NCBI RefSeq assembly: GCF_030150285.1
Contig: NZ_JASLGE010000070.1
Coordinates: forward strand, 59,027-123,026
Reading direction: 5' to 3'
Length of the DNA: 64,000 nucleotides
From: Pseudomonas sp.
GTDB lineage: Bacteria > Pseudomonadota > Gammaproteobacteria > Pseudomonadales > Pseudomonadaceae
Shown here: positions 17,666-26,409 of the stretch, piece after piece
How positions within the stretch are numbered: position 1 is the stretch's first letter
Layout of the letters: each line of letters opens with the position of its first letter
Notes under the pieces: model-generated
Database searches by the model: none
Told to the model about the DNA's origin: nothing
The model's input: only the letters and a program-made list of their open reading frames with translations
Made by a program: the position numbers and the translations under genes

Positions 17666-18268
17666 TCAGCCCACCACAATCAACTGGAACGCCACGGCGT
17701 ACATCATCACCGCCACCAGCAGGTCGAGGATGCGCCAGGTCGAAGGACGCGACAGCCACGGAGCCAGCCATGCAGCCCCCAGCGCCAGGGTGAAAAACCA
17801 CAGCAGCGAGGCACTGGCCGCCCCGATAACATAAGCACCAGGAACACTTTGCTGCGCGCCGAGTGAGCCGATCAGCAAGACGGTGTCGAGGTAAACATGA
17901 GGGTTGAGCAGGGTTACGGCCAGGGCGCTGAGCATCACCGCTTTAAGTGAGCGCGCTGTCTGACCAGCCGATTGCTCAAGGCTGGAGTCAGAGAACGCGC
18001 GGCGCAGGGCTTGTGTGCCGTACCACAGCAAGAACACCGCGCCACCCCAGCGGGCCACACTGAGCAGCAGCGGGTTCTGCGCAAGAATCGTCGCCAGGCC
18101 AAACACCCCGGCGGCCACGAGCAAGGCGTCGCACACTACGCAAAAGGCTGCCACCGGCAGGTGGTGTTCGCGGCGCAGGCTTTGCGCGAGCACGAACGCA
18201 TTCTGTGTGCCGATGGCCATGATTAGACCAAACGCGACCAACAGGCCATTAAGGTAGCTTTGCCACAT
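17666..18268 (-). CDS. argO: LysE/ArgO family amino-acid exporter
   Basis: This is a 200-residue protein with about six membrane helices. It begins with the family hallmark GLIMAIGTQNAFVLAQSLRREH near residues 15-36 and includes an LLNPHVYLDTVLLIGSLG segment near 120-140. LysE/ArgO proteins export arginine and lysine. The gene is divergent from an ArgP-type LysR regulator 110 bases away, the classic arrangement in which ArgP activates the exporter in response to basic amino acids. Confidence 0.9.
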   Translation of the reverse strand: MWQSYLNGLLVAFGLIMAIGTQNAFVLAQSLRREHHLPVAAFCVVCDALLVAAGVFGLATILAQNPLLLSVARWGGAVFLLWYGTQALRRAFSDSSLEQSAGQTARSLKAVMLSALAVTLLNPHVYLDTVLLIGSLGAQQSVPGAYVIGAASASLLWFFTLALGAAWLAPWLSRPSTWRILDLLVAVMMYAVAFQLIVVG

Positions 18269-18378
18269 AAGAATTACTCATCAACGACAGGCGGGAATAG
18301 AGGTTTGCTGCTGGCTATTATCGTGCCCTTGGCTGTATAAGAAAAACCAATATTGCTGATCGCTCATTAGGAAAACTG

Positions 18379-19272
18379 ATGTTCGACTATAAATTGCTTT
18401 CAGCCTTGGCGGCTGTAGTAGAACAAGCCGGTTTTGAACGCGCTGCGCAGGTCCTGGGTTTGTCTCAGTCGGCCATCTCCCAGCGCATCAAGTTGCTGGA
18501 GGCGCGCATCGGGCAACCTGTGTTGATCCGTGCCACGCCGCCCAGTCCGACCGAAATCGGTCGCCGCTTGCTTAACCATGTGCAGCAAGTACGCCTGCTG
18601 GAGCGCGACCTGCAAAGTGCCGTTCCGGCGCTGGACGACGAAGGCTTGCCTGAGCGGCTGCGCATCGCGTTGAATGCCGACAGCCTGGCCACCTGGTGGG
18701 CCCCCGCAGTGGGTGACTTCTGCGCCGAACAGCACCTGTTGCTGGACCTGGTGGTCGAGGACCAGACGGTAGGGCTCAAGCGTATGCGAGCCGGTGAAGT
18801 GGCCGCTTGCTTGTGTGCCAGCGAACGGCCGGTGGCTGGTGCACGCAGCCGGCTGCTGGGGGCCATGCGGTACCGGGCCCTGGCCAGCCCGTCATTTGTG
18901 GCGCGGCATTTTCCACACGGGGTGAGCGCCGCGCTGCTGCCCAAGACGCCGGCTCTGGTGTTTGGCCCGGATGATTTCCTCCAGCACCGTTACCTGGCCG
19001 CACTGGGTGTTGATGGCGGGTTCGAACACCATTTATGCCCGTCGTCCGAAGGTTTTATCCGCCTCACCGAAGCGGGCCTGGGCTGGGGCTTGGTACCCGA
19101 ACTGCAAGTGCGTGAACAATTGGCCAGTGGCGCGCTGGTGGAGCTTTTGCCAGATAAACCCATCGACGTGCCACTGTACTGGCATCATTGGCGCAATGGC
19201 GGACAACTGCTGGAACAACTGACCGAACATTTATCCCGTTCGGCAGCGCGCTGGTTAGTGCCTTTGGCCTGA
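18379..19272 (+). CDS. argP: LysR-type regulator ArgP (IciA)
   Basis: The protein has 297 residues. The N-terminal winged helix reads FERAAQVLGLSQSAISQRIKLLE (helix-turn-helix about residues 18-40), followed by the LysR substrate-binding domain. N-terminal residues MFDYKLLSALAAVVEQAGFERAA are typical of ArgP. The divergent exporter gene is the expected target, so the 110-base intergenic region should hold its operator. Confidence 0.92.
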   Translation: MFDYKLLSALAAVVEQAGFERAAQVLGLSQSAISQRIKLLEARIGQPVLIRATPPSPTEIGRRLLNHVQQVRLLERDLQSAVPALDDEGLPERLRIALNADSLATWWAPAVGDFCAEQHLLLDLVVEDQTVGLKRMRAGEVAACLCASERPVAGARSRLLGAMRYRALASPSFVARHFPHGVSAALLPKTPALVFGPDDFLQHRYLAALGVDGGFEHHLCPSSEGFIRLTEAGLGWGLVPELQVREQLASGALVELLPDKPIDVPLYWHHWRNGGQLLEQLTEHLSRSAARWLVPLA

Positions 19273-19324
19273 CAGGCAGCGTTTAAACAGCAGGTAACAC
19301 GACTTACAGTATTTGGAGTGATTG

Positions 19325-20323
19325 ATGAAGATTCTGGTCACCGGCGCGAGCGGCTTTATTGGCGGGCGCTTTGCGCGTTGCGCCCTGGAGCAGGGCTTTG
19401 ACGTGCGGGTCAGCGGGCGGCGAGCCGAAGGTGTCGAGCACCTGGTACGTCGCGGCGCTGAATTTATCCCGGGTGATTTGACCGATGGTTTGCTGGTGCG
19501 CGACCTGTGTGTTGATGTCGATGCCGTGGTGCATTGCGCGGGGCACGTGGGGACGTGGGGGCGCTATCAGGACTTCTTCCGCGACAACGTACTGGTCACT
19601 GAGAACGTGGTGGAGGCCTGCCTCAAGCAGCGGGTGCGGCGGCTGGTGCATTTATCGTCAGCGGCGGTGTATTTCGACGGCCGCGCCCACCAGGGGCTGA
19701 CGGAAGATCAGGTGCCCAGACGCTTTGCCCACCCCTATGCTGAAACCCGGTACCTGGCTGAGCAGAAAGTCTTCGGGGCCCAGGAGTTCGGCCTTGAAGT
19801 CATCGCCTTGCGCCCGCGCAGCGTCACGGGTGCCGGTGACATGAGCCTGTTTCCCCGTTTGATCAAACAGCAGCGCAAGGGGCGCTTGGCGATTGTTGGC
19901 AATGGCCTGAACAAGGTGGACTTCACCAGCGTGCACAATTTGAGTGAGGCGCTCATGAGCGCGTTGTTGACCACGGGCTCGGCCTTGGGCAAGGCTTACA
20001 ACATCAGTAATGGCAGCCCGATCCCACTGTGGGATGTCATCAACTACGTCATGCGCCAGATGCAGGTACCGCAAGTGACGCGCTATCGTGGCTACGGCAT
20101 GGCCTATACCCGCGCAGCGTTCAACGAGCTGGGCTGCAAACTGTGGCCGGGCCAGCCTGAACCCTCGCAGTCGCGTTTAGGTGTACAGATCATGGACAAG
20201 GACTTTACCCTCGACATCAGCCGCGCCCGGCACGCCCTCGACTACGACCCCAAAGTCAGCCTGTGGGCTGCGCTGGATGAGTTTTGCGGGTGGTGGAAAG
20301 CCCAGGAATCGCCTTATCGTTAA
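19325..20323 (+). CDS. NAD-dependent epimerase/dehydratase (extended SDR)
   Basis: This 332-residue protein has the Rossmann motif TGASGFIGG at 6-14, a DLTD acidic segment, and VHLSSAAVYFDG containing the catalytic Ser region. The usual YxxxK appears as Y138-A-E-T-R142, so the catalytic Lys is replaced by Arg. Substrate is unknown; related enzymes include 3-beta-hydroxysteroid dehydrogenase-like and sugar-nucleotide epimerases. ATG 19325 follows GGAG; the adjoining TTG at 19322 is less likely. The next gene starts 54 bases downstream and is probably in the same operon, as in PAO1. Confidence 0.87.
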   Translation: MKILVTGASGFIGGRFARCALEQGFDVRVSGRRAEGVEHLVRRGAEFIPGDLTDGLLVRDLCVDVDAVVHCAGHVGTWGRYQDFFRDNVLVTENVVEACLKQRVRRLVHLSSAAVYFDGRAHQGLTEDQVPRRFAHPYAETRYLAEQKVFGAQEFGLEVIALRPRSVTGAGDMSLFPRLIKQQRKGRLAIVGNGLNKVDFTSVHNLSEALMSALLTTGSALGKAYNISNGSPIPLWDVINYVMRQMQVPQVTRYRGYGMAYTRAAFNELGCKLWPGQPEPSQSRLGVQIMDKDFTLDISRARHALDYDPKVSLWAALDEFCGWWKAQESPYR

Positions 20324-20377
20324 GGCCTGCGTGTTTACCGCTTGAAACTGTCTTTAAGACCCAACAAAGGTTTTGCC

Positions 20378-21199
20378 ATGCGTAATGATGCCCGCGATGA
20401 TTTTGACGATATTTCGCCCCTGCGTGCTGACATACATGATCACGATGAGCGGGTTTCGACGGCCGCTGCCCGTGAGCGCACCACGGTGTACTCGCGTGAT
20501 ACGCCAGTGATTAAGGTCAAGGCTCCCGGTACCGGGCCGCTTTGGGCATTGATCTGCGCGCTGGTACTGGCAGTTGCAGGGCTTGGGTGGTGGAGCTTCC
20601 AACAGATGTCGCTGATGGAGCAGCAACTGGTGGCGACTCAGGAAAGTTTTGCCCGCATCAGCGAAGAGGCGGCGGGGCGGTTGCAGGTCATCTCCGGGAA
20701 AGTCGTGGCCAGCGAATCGACCCTCAACACCGGCAGCGAAGCCCTGAAGCTGCAAATCAAACAGTTGGAAGAGCAACTGCTGGAGCAAGCCAAGCGTCAA
20801 CAGGGGGCTGTGGCCGGGCAGCAGGGCGAGCTGGACAGCCGTTTCGAACAGATCAATGCGGCGATTTTGATGCAGGTCACCGCGCAGAAAGAAAGCCAGG
20901 CCACGCTCGAAACCCAGATAAAAGGCCTGAGTACTGAAATGTCATCGCTCAAGGCCAGCATCGCCCAACAAGGCACCGAGGTGGCCGCCTTGAAAAAGCT
21001 GGGTAATCCCGGCGCGGCGGTTGAGCGCCTGGAGCAGGAGCTGCTGGTGCTCAAAAGCCAGTTGGAAAACCGCCCGGCCCCTGCGCAGGGTGCCAGTAAC
21101 GCCGAATTTGATGTGTTCCGTGGCCAGGTCACGCGCAACATCAACAGCCTGCAAAGCCAGATTCAAAGCCTGCAGAAGCAACTCAACCCCCGGCCTTGA
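20378..21199 (+). CDS. Membrane-anchored coiled-coil protein, conserved in Pseudomonas
   Basis: This 273-residue protein has an acidic cytosolic N-terminus (MRNDARDDFDDISPL), one membrane helix (LWALICALVLAVAGLGWWSF, about residues 50-70), then a long Gln/Glu/Lys-rich region predicted as coiled coil. The ATG at 20378 follows AAAGG with good spacing; an upstream TTG at 20342 is rejected. Annotations as ATPase exist for relatives, but I see no Walker motif. Function unknown; it follows the SDR gene in the same orientation. Confidence 0.78.
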   Translation: MRNDARDDFDDISPLRADIHDHDERVSTAAARERTTVYSRDTPVIKVKAPGTGPLWALICALVLAVAGLGWWSFQQMSLMEQQLVATQESFARISEEAAGRLQVISGKVVASESTLNTGSEALKLQIKQLEEQLLEQAKRQQGAVAGQQGELDSRFEQINAAILMQVTAQKESQATLETQIKGLSTEMSSLKASIAQQGTEVAALKKLGNPGAAVERLEQELLVLKSQLENRPAPAQGASNAEFDVFRGQVTRNINSLQSQIQSLQKQLNPRP

Positions 21200-21280
21200 C
21201 CCTGCGCTTGATTTCACGACACCTTCAGCAGCGGACGTAGCCTCGCAAAGCTCGTCAACGACGACAGGGGGGGGCCACCC

Positions 21281-21511
21281 GTAGGAGCGAGCTTGCTCGC
21301 GATCTGTTGATCTTTAAAAGCTTCGGCCTATCCATTGCTGCGGTCACGGCTACTTAAGGTTCCGGCTTTACGCCGTGGGCCCGCCGCGATCGGCCGTCCC
21401 TGGCCGTGCCGGGTTACCCACTGCGCAAAACCTGCGTTCGGCCAGCGTGGTTTAAGGAGGCCCTTTAGATCAAAAGCCAGATCAAAAGATCACGAGCAAG
21501 CTCGTTCCTAC
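21281..21511. repeat. Mosaic REP element (REP pair flanking a long spacer)
   Basis: It opens with GTAGGAGCGAGCTTGCTCGC and closes with the inverse ending GAGCAAGCTCGTTCCTAC. Between them lie modules found elsewhere in the window: CCATTGCTGCGGTCACGGC, GGTTCCGGCTTTACGCCG, and a block around ACTGCGCAAAACCTGCGTTC that is shared with 63771-63810. Confidence 0.9.
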
Positions 21512-21524
21512 AAACGCTGCCATC

Positions 21525-21571
21525 CGTAGGAGGGGCCGGTCGACGCTCGATTGCTCGCGATCTTTTGATCG
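21525..21571. repeat. REP element, GTAGGAGGGGCC variant
   Basis: A variant REP (GTAGGAGGGGCCGGTCGACG ... TTGCTCGCGATCTTTTGATC) lies directly beside the mosaic element. The remaining bases to 21677 contain nothing else I can name. Confidence 0.8.
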
Positions 21572-21677
21572 TGTACAGACCGCCCACTCAAGGTTGCGGT
21601 GCCTCGCTGGCCTCGGCTACTAGATAGGTGGGGCTAACACACCGCGTTTTTATACGCTCGGCCGGTTTCTGCTTCGG

Positions 21678-23195
21678 CTACTTCGCTTTGTCCTCACGGC
21701 CGCGCAGCACTTGATTGGGCATCGCCAACGCCGCCGCCAAGCCGAGTAGTGAAATGCTGGCGCTGACCATCAGCAAGTGGCGGAAGGTTGTCAGCAAGTG
21801 CGCGCGCAGGTTTTCCAGTGCGGGGCCTTGTACCGCATTGAGGCTGTCCAATAACACATTGCCCGAGCTGCCCTCCCCCAGCAGTGGCTGACCGGTGACT
21901 GGCGCAAGGATTGAGTCATGCAGCAGTGCCAGCAACAGGGCTGACATCAACGCCACACCCATCGCGCCGCCAAGGGAGCGGAACAGGTTGGTGGTGCTGG
22001 TGGCCACGCCAATATCCTGTTGCTGCACCGAGTTCTGTGCCCCCACCAGCGATGTCGGGAACTGCATCCCGGCCGCAATGCCGCTGAGCAACATAAAGGC
22101 CCCGCTGACGAACTCGGCACTGGGTGGGCTGAAGGCCATGCCAAGGATGGACAACGGCATCAGCACGGCACCACCCAGAATCATCGGTTTGTAGTAGCCG
22201 GTCACGGAGGTCATACGGCCGGCAAAATAAGCCCCCATCGGCAAGCCCATGGCCAGCGGCAGCAGGTGCAGGGCGGCGCTGTCGGCACCGGCTCCGGTGA
22301 TGCTTTGATAACGCAGTGGCATCAACACGATCAGCGAGATGGCTTGAAAGCTGGTGAAAAAAATGGTGCACCAGCACAGTACCGCGTTGCGATTGGCAAA
22401 CAGGTGCATGGGCAGCAACGGTTCCAGCGTGCGGCGTTCATGCCACACAAACAGTCCCAGCGCGAGCAGCGCCGCCGCCAACAGGCCCAGCACTTGATCA
22501 TCGCGCCAGTGGTGGCCCTGGCCAATAAAGGTAACGCCCAGCAACAGCGATGTCAGGCCGACGATCATCAGCACCGTGCCCAAGTAATCAATGATCGGTC
22601 GGCGCTGGGGCACAGGCAAGCCGACCAGCGTGCGATGGGCGATCCACCACGACACCAGGCCCAATGGCAAATTGATCAAAAACACCCAACGCCACGACAG
22701 GTATTGCGTCATGTAGCCGCCCAGCACCGGCCCGGCAACACTGGCGATGGCGTACATGCTGCTGAAGTAACCCTGATAACGCCCGCGTTCACGGGGCGGC
22801 ACGATGTCGCCAATGATGGCCTGGCTGACCGAAATCATGCCGCCTGCACCAATGCCCTGAATGATCCGCGCCAGCACCAGTTGTTCCATGTTCTGCGCCA
22901 GGCCACAAAACAGCGAAGCCAGCGTAAACAGCCCCATGCCAAACAACATCAAGCGCCTGCGCCCGTACAAGTCGCCAAGCTTGCCGTAGATCGGGACTGA
23001 GACCGTCATCGCCACCATATAGCCCGAGATCACCCAGGCCAGTTGGCTGACGTCTTTGAATTGCGCTGAGATGGCCGGGATGGAGACCGCCACGATCGTC
23101 TGGTCCAGTGCTCCCAGGAAAATCGCCAGCATCAGGGCGACTAAAATACTGCGAATGGCGGGTTTGGGCTGTGGCGGTTGATTCAGGTTAGTCAC
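21678..23195 (-). CDS. DHA2-family multidrug efflux MFS transporter (EmrB/QacA-like)
   Basis: This 505-residue protein has 14 predicted membrane helices. The first helix contains FLGALDQTIVAVSIPAI with the membrane-embedded Asp typical of DHA2 pumps. The MFS motif A is GKLGDLYGRRRLML near residue 76, and motif C-like residues appear in GYFSSMYAIASVAGPVLGGY near 150. Members export drugs, dyes or metabolites by proton antiport. No adaptor (EmrA-like) gene or adjacent regulator is present, so the substrate cannot be inferred. Confidence 0.9.
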   Translation of the reverse strand: MTNLNQPPQPKPAIRSILVALMLAIFLGALDQTIVAVSIPAISAQFKDVSQLAWVISGYMVAMTVSVPIYGKLGDLYGRRRLMLFGMGLFTLASLFCGLAQNMEQLVLARIIQGIGAGGMISVSQAIIGDIVPPRERGRYQGYFSSMYAIASVAGPVLGGYMTQYLSWRWVFLINLPLGLVSWWIAHRTLVGLPVPQRRPIIDYLGTVLMIVGLTSLLLGVTFIGQGHHWRDDQVLGLLAAALLALGLFVWHERRTLEPLLPMHLFANRNAVLCWCTIFFTSFQAISLIVLMPLRYQSITGAGADSAALHLLPLAMGLPMGAYFAGRMTSVTGYYKPMILGGAVLMPLSILGMAFSPPSAEFVSGAFMLLSGIAAGMQFPTSLVGAQNSVQQQDIGVATSTTNLFRSLGGAMGVALMSALLLALLHDSILAPVTGQPLLGEGSSGNVLLDSLNAVQGPALENLRAHLLTTFRHLLMVSASISLLGLAAALAMPNQVLRGREDKAK

Positions 23196-23326
23196 GAAGC
23201 ACCTGTGGACGCTGAGCCACAGGGCGGCAGGCCGGTGGCGGAATGCCGCCCAGTGTACTCGATAGGCCCCTATTCGATAGTCTCGTAAGCAAGCCTGCGA
23301 TCATTTTTTACAAAGGCCGCGCGCCG

Positions 23327-23359
23327 CCCATGAGCTGGCGAAGTACGCCAGTTCATGGG
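23327..23359. terminator. Hairpin downstream of a small minus-strand gene
   Basis: CCCATGAGCTGGCG and CGCCAGTTCATGGG pair with one mismatch around AAGTA. It follows the 55-residue gene on the minus strand by 11 bases. The T-run after it is interrupted, so terminator function is only likely. Confidence 0.5.
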
Positions 23360-23370
23360 GCAGGTTGGGT

Positions 23371-23538
23371 TTAGTGGAGTGCGCCGAACATGGCGCTGCA
23401 ATGGGCACCGCTGCAACTGACGGCCATTGCGGCGGCTTGGCGCGTTTGTTCGGCGCGATAGCACGCTGCCGTAAACAGCAGTGCACCTGCCAACACGATA
23501 AACACCGTCTTTAGGGTGGTTTTGGTGTGAGTGGTCAT
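23371..23538 (-). CDS. Small single-helix membrane protein
   Basis: This is a 55-residue product with an excellent ribosome site (AGGAGG, 8-9 bases before ATG). It has one hydrophobic helix (TVFIVLAGALLFTAACY, residues 11-27) then a short tail with AVSCSGAHCSAMFGALH. The CxxxxC pair with His could bind metal or form a disulfide. There is no convincing lipobox (TAAC lacks the -3 aliphatic residue). I do not recognise a family. Strand and spacing suggest its own transcript. Confidence 0.65.
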   Translation of the reverse strand: MTTHTKTTLKTVFIVLAGALLFTAACYRAEQTRQAAAMAVSCSGAHCSAMFGALH

Positions 23539-23748
23539 GGCATTCGTCCCTCCTGATTCAATCGGAGTCAGAACTTCACGCCCTTGAGGCTAGCTCAGGC
23601 TGTTGCGGTTGGCCGGGTGACGGTACGAGCGGTCACACCGGAAGGTCTTGCAGTGGGATTATTCCTACAGATTCTGATCCCAAGACGGTTGGCTGGCGAA
23701 GTCGACGACAGTGACAAACACCTGGATGGCGGTCAGGCGATTCATGGT

Positions 23749-23776
23749 TTGACCGTTTTCTGAAACAAACTATGTT
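23749..23776 (+). promoter_or_regulatory. Candidate sigma-70 promoter of the MBL-fold gene
   Basis: TTGACC and TATGTT are separated by 16 bases, about 80 bases before the start codon at 23856. Nothing else is evident between 23539 and 23855. Confidence 0.45.
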
Positions 23777-23855
23777 AAAGCATTGCTTTTTTTGTTCGCC
23801 GCCGGGCAACTAAGCTGGTTCCATTGCTGACCGCTGCTTCTGACCCAGGATGCCC

Positions 23856-24740
23856 ATGACCGTATTCCCAACCCTTCGTCGTTTGTTCCTCTGTGCTGTC
23901 GCGCTGGGCTTTGCCGCTCACGTGGCTGCGGCTTCCGCGCCTTTGACCCTGGACGTTTACAACCCCGGCGCGACGGCGATGTTCCCGGTGTCTTCGGTAT
24001 TGGTGCTGGGCGAGCACGACGCGATTCTGGTGGATGCGCAATTTGCCCGGCCTCAGGCCCAACAGCTTGTCGACAAGGTGCGTGCCAGCGGCAAACACCT
24101 GACCACGATCTACATCAGCCACGGTGACCCGGACTACTACTTTGGCCTGGAAACCCTAACCCGGGCGTTCCCGCACGCCAAGGTCGTGGCGTCGGCCCCC
24201 ACGGTTGAACATATCAAGGCCACCAAAGATGCCAAGCTCGCCTTCTGGGGGCCGCAGATGGGGGCCGATGTGCCGGGGGCGGTGATCGTGCCCGAGGTGC
24301 TGAAGGGCAACACCCTGGACCTGGAAGGGCATGAGCTGGATATCGTTGGCCTGACCGGTCGTCAGCCGCAGCGCAGTTTTGTCTGGATCCCGTCGCTCAA
24401 GGCGGTGGTCGGTGGCGTGGTGGTGGCAGACAACTTGCACGTGTGGATGGCGGACACCCAAACTCCGCAATCCCACAAGCAGTGGCTGGCCACACTGAAG
24501 CGTATCGAAAGCCTGCAGCCCGACATCGTGGTGCCAGGGCATTACCTGGGTGACAGCGACCATTCAATGCGTGCGGTGAGTTTCACCCGCGACTACATCA
24601 AGGCCTTTGATGAAGAAACCTTTAAAGCCAAGAACGCGGATGAACTGATTGGCGCAATGACCAAGCGTTACCCCGACCTGGGTGAGGCCTCTTCGTTGGC
24701 GCTGAGCGCTAAAGTCGCCAAGGGCGAAGTGCAGTGGTGA
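23856..24740 (+). CDS. Secreted MBL-fold hydrolase with altered metal motif
   Basis: This 294-residue protein has a signal peptide (MTVFPTLRRLFLCAVALGFAAHVAAA). The beta-lactamase fold is shown by VLGEHDAILVDAQ near 50-62, the active-site loop SHGDPDYYFG (H89, D91, D93) and PGHYLGDSDH near 230. The canonical HxHxDH is thus HGDPDY, losing two His ligands, so one-metal chemistry or none is possible. The ATG at 23856 is preferred because AGGA is too close to the ATG at 23850. The next gene, a NAD-binding protein, follows by 70 bases. Confidence 0.85.
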   Translation: MTVFPTLRRLFLCAVALGFAAHVAAASAPLTLDVYNPGATAMFPVSSVLVLGEHDAILVDAQFARPQAQQLVDKVRASGKHLTTIYISHGDPDYYFGLETLTRAFPHAKVVASAPTVEHIKATKDAKLAFWGPQMGADVPGAVIVPEVLKGNTLDLEGHELDIVGLTGRQPQRSFVWIPSLKAVVGGVVVADNLHVWMADTQTPQSHKQWLATLKRIESLQPDIVVPGHYLGDSDHSMRAVSFTRDYIKAFDEETFKAKNADELIGAMTKRYPDLGEASSLALSAKVAKGEVQW

Positions 24741-24810
24741 GCTCGCCAGCGCTGACGTGCTTTCAATACCGGGTGGCATTCACGCCGCCTGTAATTAACA
24801 GGAGATCGAC

Positions 24811-25425
24811 ATGAGCAAGATTGCAATTATCGGGGCGACCGGTCGCGCGGGCAGCCAATTGCTGGAGGAAGCCCTGCGTCGTGGTCATCAGGTTACCGCC
24901 ATTGCCCGTCACGCCTCACGCCTCGGTGAACGTGCCGGTGTGGTGAGCATCGACGTGGATGCCAGCGATGCCTCGGCTTTGCAAAAGGCCGTGGCCGGTC
25001 ACGATGTGGTGCTGAGTGCGGCCCATTTCTCGACGCTGCCGGCCAGGGCCATCCTTGAGCCTGTGAAAGCGGCCGGGGTCAAGCGCCTGCTGTTTGTCGG
25101 CGGTGCCGGTTCGTTGTTGCTGCCAGACGGTAGCCGTGTCATCGACAGCCCGGACTTTCCGGCCGCCTACAAGGCAGAAGCTTCGGCGGGCAGCGAATAC
25201 TTAGCCACGCTGCTTCAAGAAAAAGACCTGGACTGGACGTTCCTGTCGCCGTCAGCCGAGTTTATCGAAGGGCCGCGCACCGGGGCATTTCGCTTGGGTA
25301 CCGACCATTTGCTATTCGATGAACAGGGTAAAAGTGCGATCAGCTTCGCCGATTTTGCCATCGCGCTGCTGGATGAAGTCGAACACCCCCGGCATTCTCG
25401 TCAGCGCTTTACCGTCGGTTACTGA
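24811..25425 (+). CDS. NAD(P)-binding atypical SDR (NmrA/YwnB-like)
   Basis: The protein has 204 residues. The N-terminal dinucleotide-binding motif is IAIIGATGRAGSQLLEEALR (glycines at 8, 11 and 14), followed by RHASRL, typical of a basic residue contacting NADP phosphate. The C-terminus FLSPSAEFIEGPRTG is common in this group, which includes quinone reductase-like and flavin reductase-like enzymes. ATG follows AGGAGATCGAC. It is likely in one operon with the MBL-fold gene and convergent with the araC-type gene. Confidence 0.88.
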   Translation: MSKIAIIGATGRAGSQLLEEALRRGHQVTAIARHASRLGERAGVVSIDVDASDASALQKAVAGHDVVLSAAHFSTLPARAILEPVKAAGVKRLLFVGGAGSLLLPDGSRVIDSPDFPAAYKAEASAGSEYLATLLQEKDLDWTFLSPSAEFIEGPRTGAFRLGTDHLLFDEQGKSAISFADFAIALLDEVEHPRHSRQRFTVGY

Positions 25426-25479
25426 GCTAAACGGTCGGCAGGCTTGCCCATCAGCCTGGCGCCGTTTTACCGGTTCTGC

Positions 25480-26409
25480 TTACAACGCTGCGCGCAACCT
25501 CGCCACATCCCGCACCGGCGGCGCACCAAACTGGCGACTGTACTCGCGGCTGAATTGCGAGGGGCTTTCATAGCCCACGCGATACCCGGCCGCCGAGGCA
25601 TCCAGCCCTTCCATCAGCATCAGGCGCCGCGCTTCATTGAGGCGCAACTGTTTCTGATATTGCAGCGGGCTCATGGCGGTGATCGCTTTAAAGCGGTGAT
25701 GCAAGGTCGACACGCTGAGGTTGGCTTCGCGGGCCAGGTCATCAATACGCAAGGGTTGCTCGAAATGGCCATTGAGCCAGGCAATGGCGCGGCTGACACG
25801 ATGGGTCTGAGTGCTTTCAGTGGCGATCTCATACAACCGATGACCCTGCGGGCTGCGTAACAGGCGGTACAGAATTTCTCGGCGGATCAGCGGTGCCAGC
25901 ATGGGGATGTCTTTCGGGGTGTCGAGCAAGCGTGTCAGGCGCAGCACCGCGTCCAGCATGGGCGGGTCGAGGGCCTCGACGTACAGCCCGAACCCGGCGG
26001 GCCGCGAAGGCACCCCCATGGGGCTGGCATCACGGATCAGCGTGGCAATTTCGCCGGGGTCGATGTTCAGGCGCAAAGCCAGAATCGGCCGCTCGGGCGA
26101 CACTTCAACGACACGGCCTCTGATGGGCATCGACACCGACACCACCAGGTAACTGAGTGGGTCATAGGCGAACTGCTCATCGGCCAGAAGCACTTCCTTG
26201 CGGCCTTGCGCCAGGATGCACAGTGCGGGCTGCGCCAGGCTGGGCGAAAAGTCGCTGGATTGACTGTATCGCGACACAAACAATGCCTCGATAGGGGTAT
26301 CGAACGTACCGTCCTGATCGGCGTGACGGTAGATCAGGTCAGCCAGTTCCGCGCGCTGCTTCTCCAGGGCGGGATCAAGCACGGGGTGCGATGACGCCGG
26401 CAGTGACAT
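25480..26409 (-). CDS. AraC-family transcriptional regulator with cupin-type sensor
   Basis: The protein has 309 residues. The N-terminal part (about 15-160) matches the AraC_N domain (ALFVSRYSQSSDF, LCILAQGRKEVLLADEQF, YLVVSVSMPIRGRV). The C-terminal double helix-turn-helix spans about 205-300, with REANLSVSTLHHRFKAITAM and the signature AGYRVGYESPSQFSREYSRQFG. ATG 26409 has GAGGA upstream and is preferred over ATG 26424. It is convergent with the NAD-binding gene, which, with the MBL-fold gene, may be its target. Confidence 0.88.
   Translation of the reverse strand: MSLPASSHPVLDPALEKQRAELADLIYRHADQDGTFDTPIEALFVSRYSQSSDFSPSLAQPALCILAQGRKEVLLADEQFAYDPLSYLVVSVSMPIRGRVVEVSPERPILALRLNIDPGEIATLIRDASPMGVPSRPAGFGLYVEALDPPMLDAVLRLTRLLDTPKDIPMLAPLIRREILYRLLRSPQGHRLYEIATESTQTHRVSRAIAWLNGHFEQPLRIDDLAREANLSVSTLHHRFKAITAMSPLQYQKQLRLNEARRLMLMEGLDASAAGYRVGYESPSQFSREYSRQFGAPPVRDVARLRAAL

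Noticed and set aside
17505..17801. 98-residue minus-strand frame between sodB and the ArgO-type gene
   Set aside because: It overlaps the exporter gene in another frame, lacks a ribosome site and has an atypical product.
21335..21529. Short frames within REP mosaics (also 30403-30672)
   Set aside because: Similar short frames recur because the repeat itself recurs; they lack ribosome sites.
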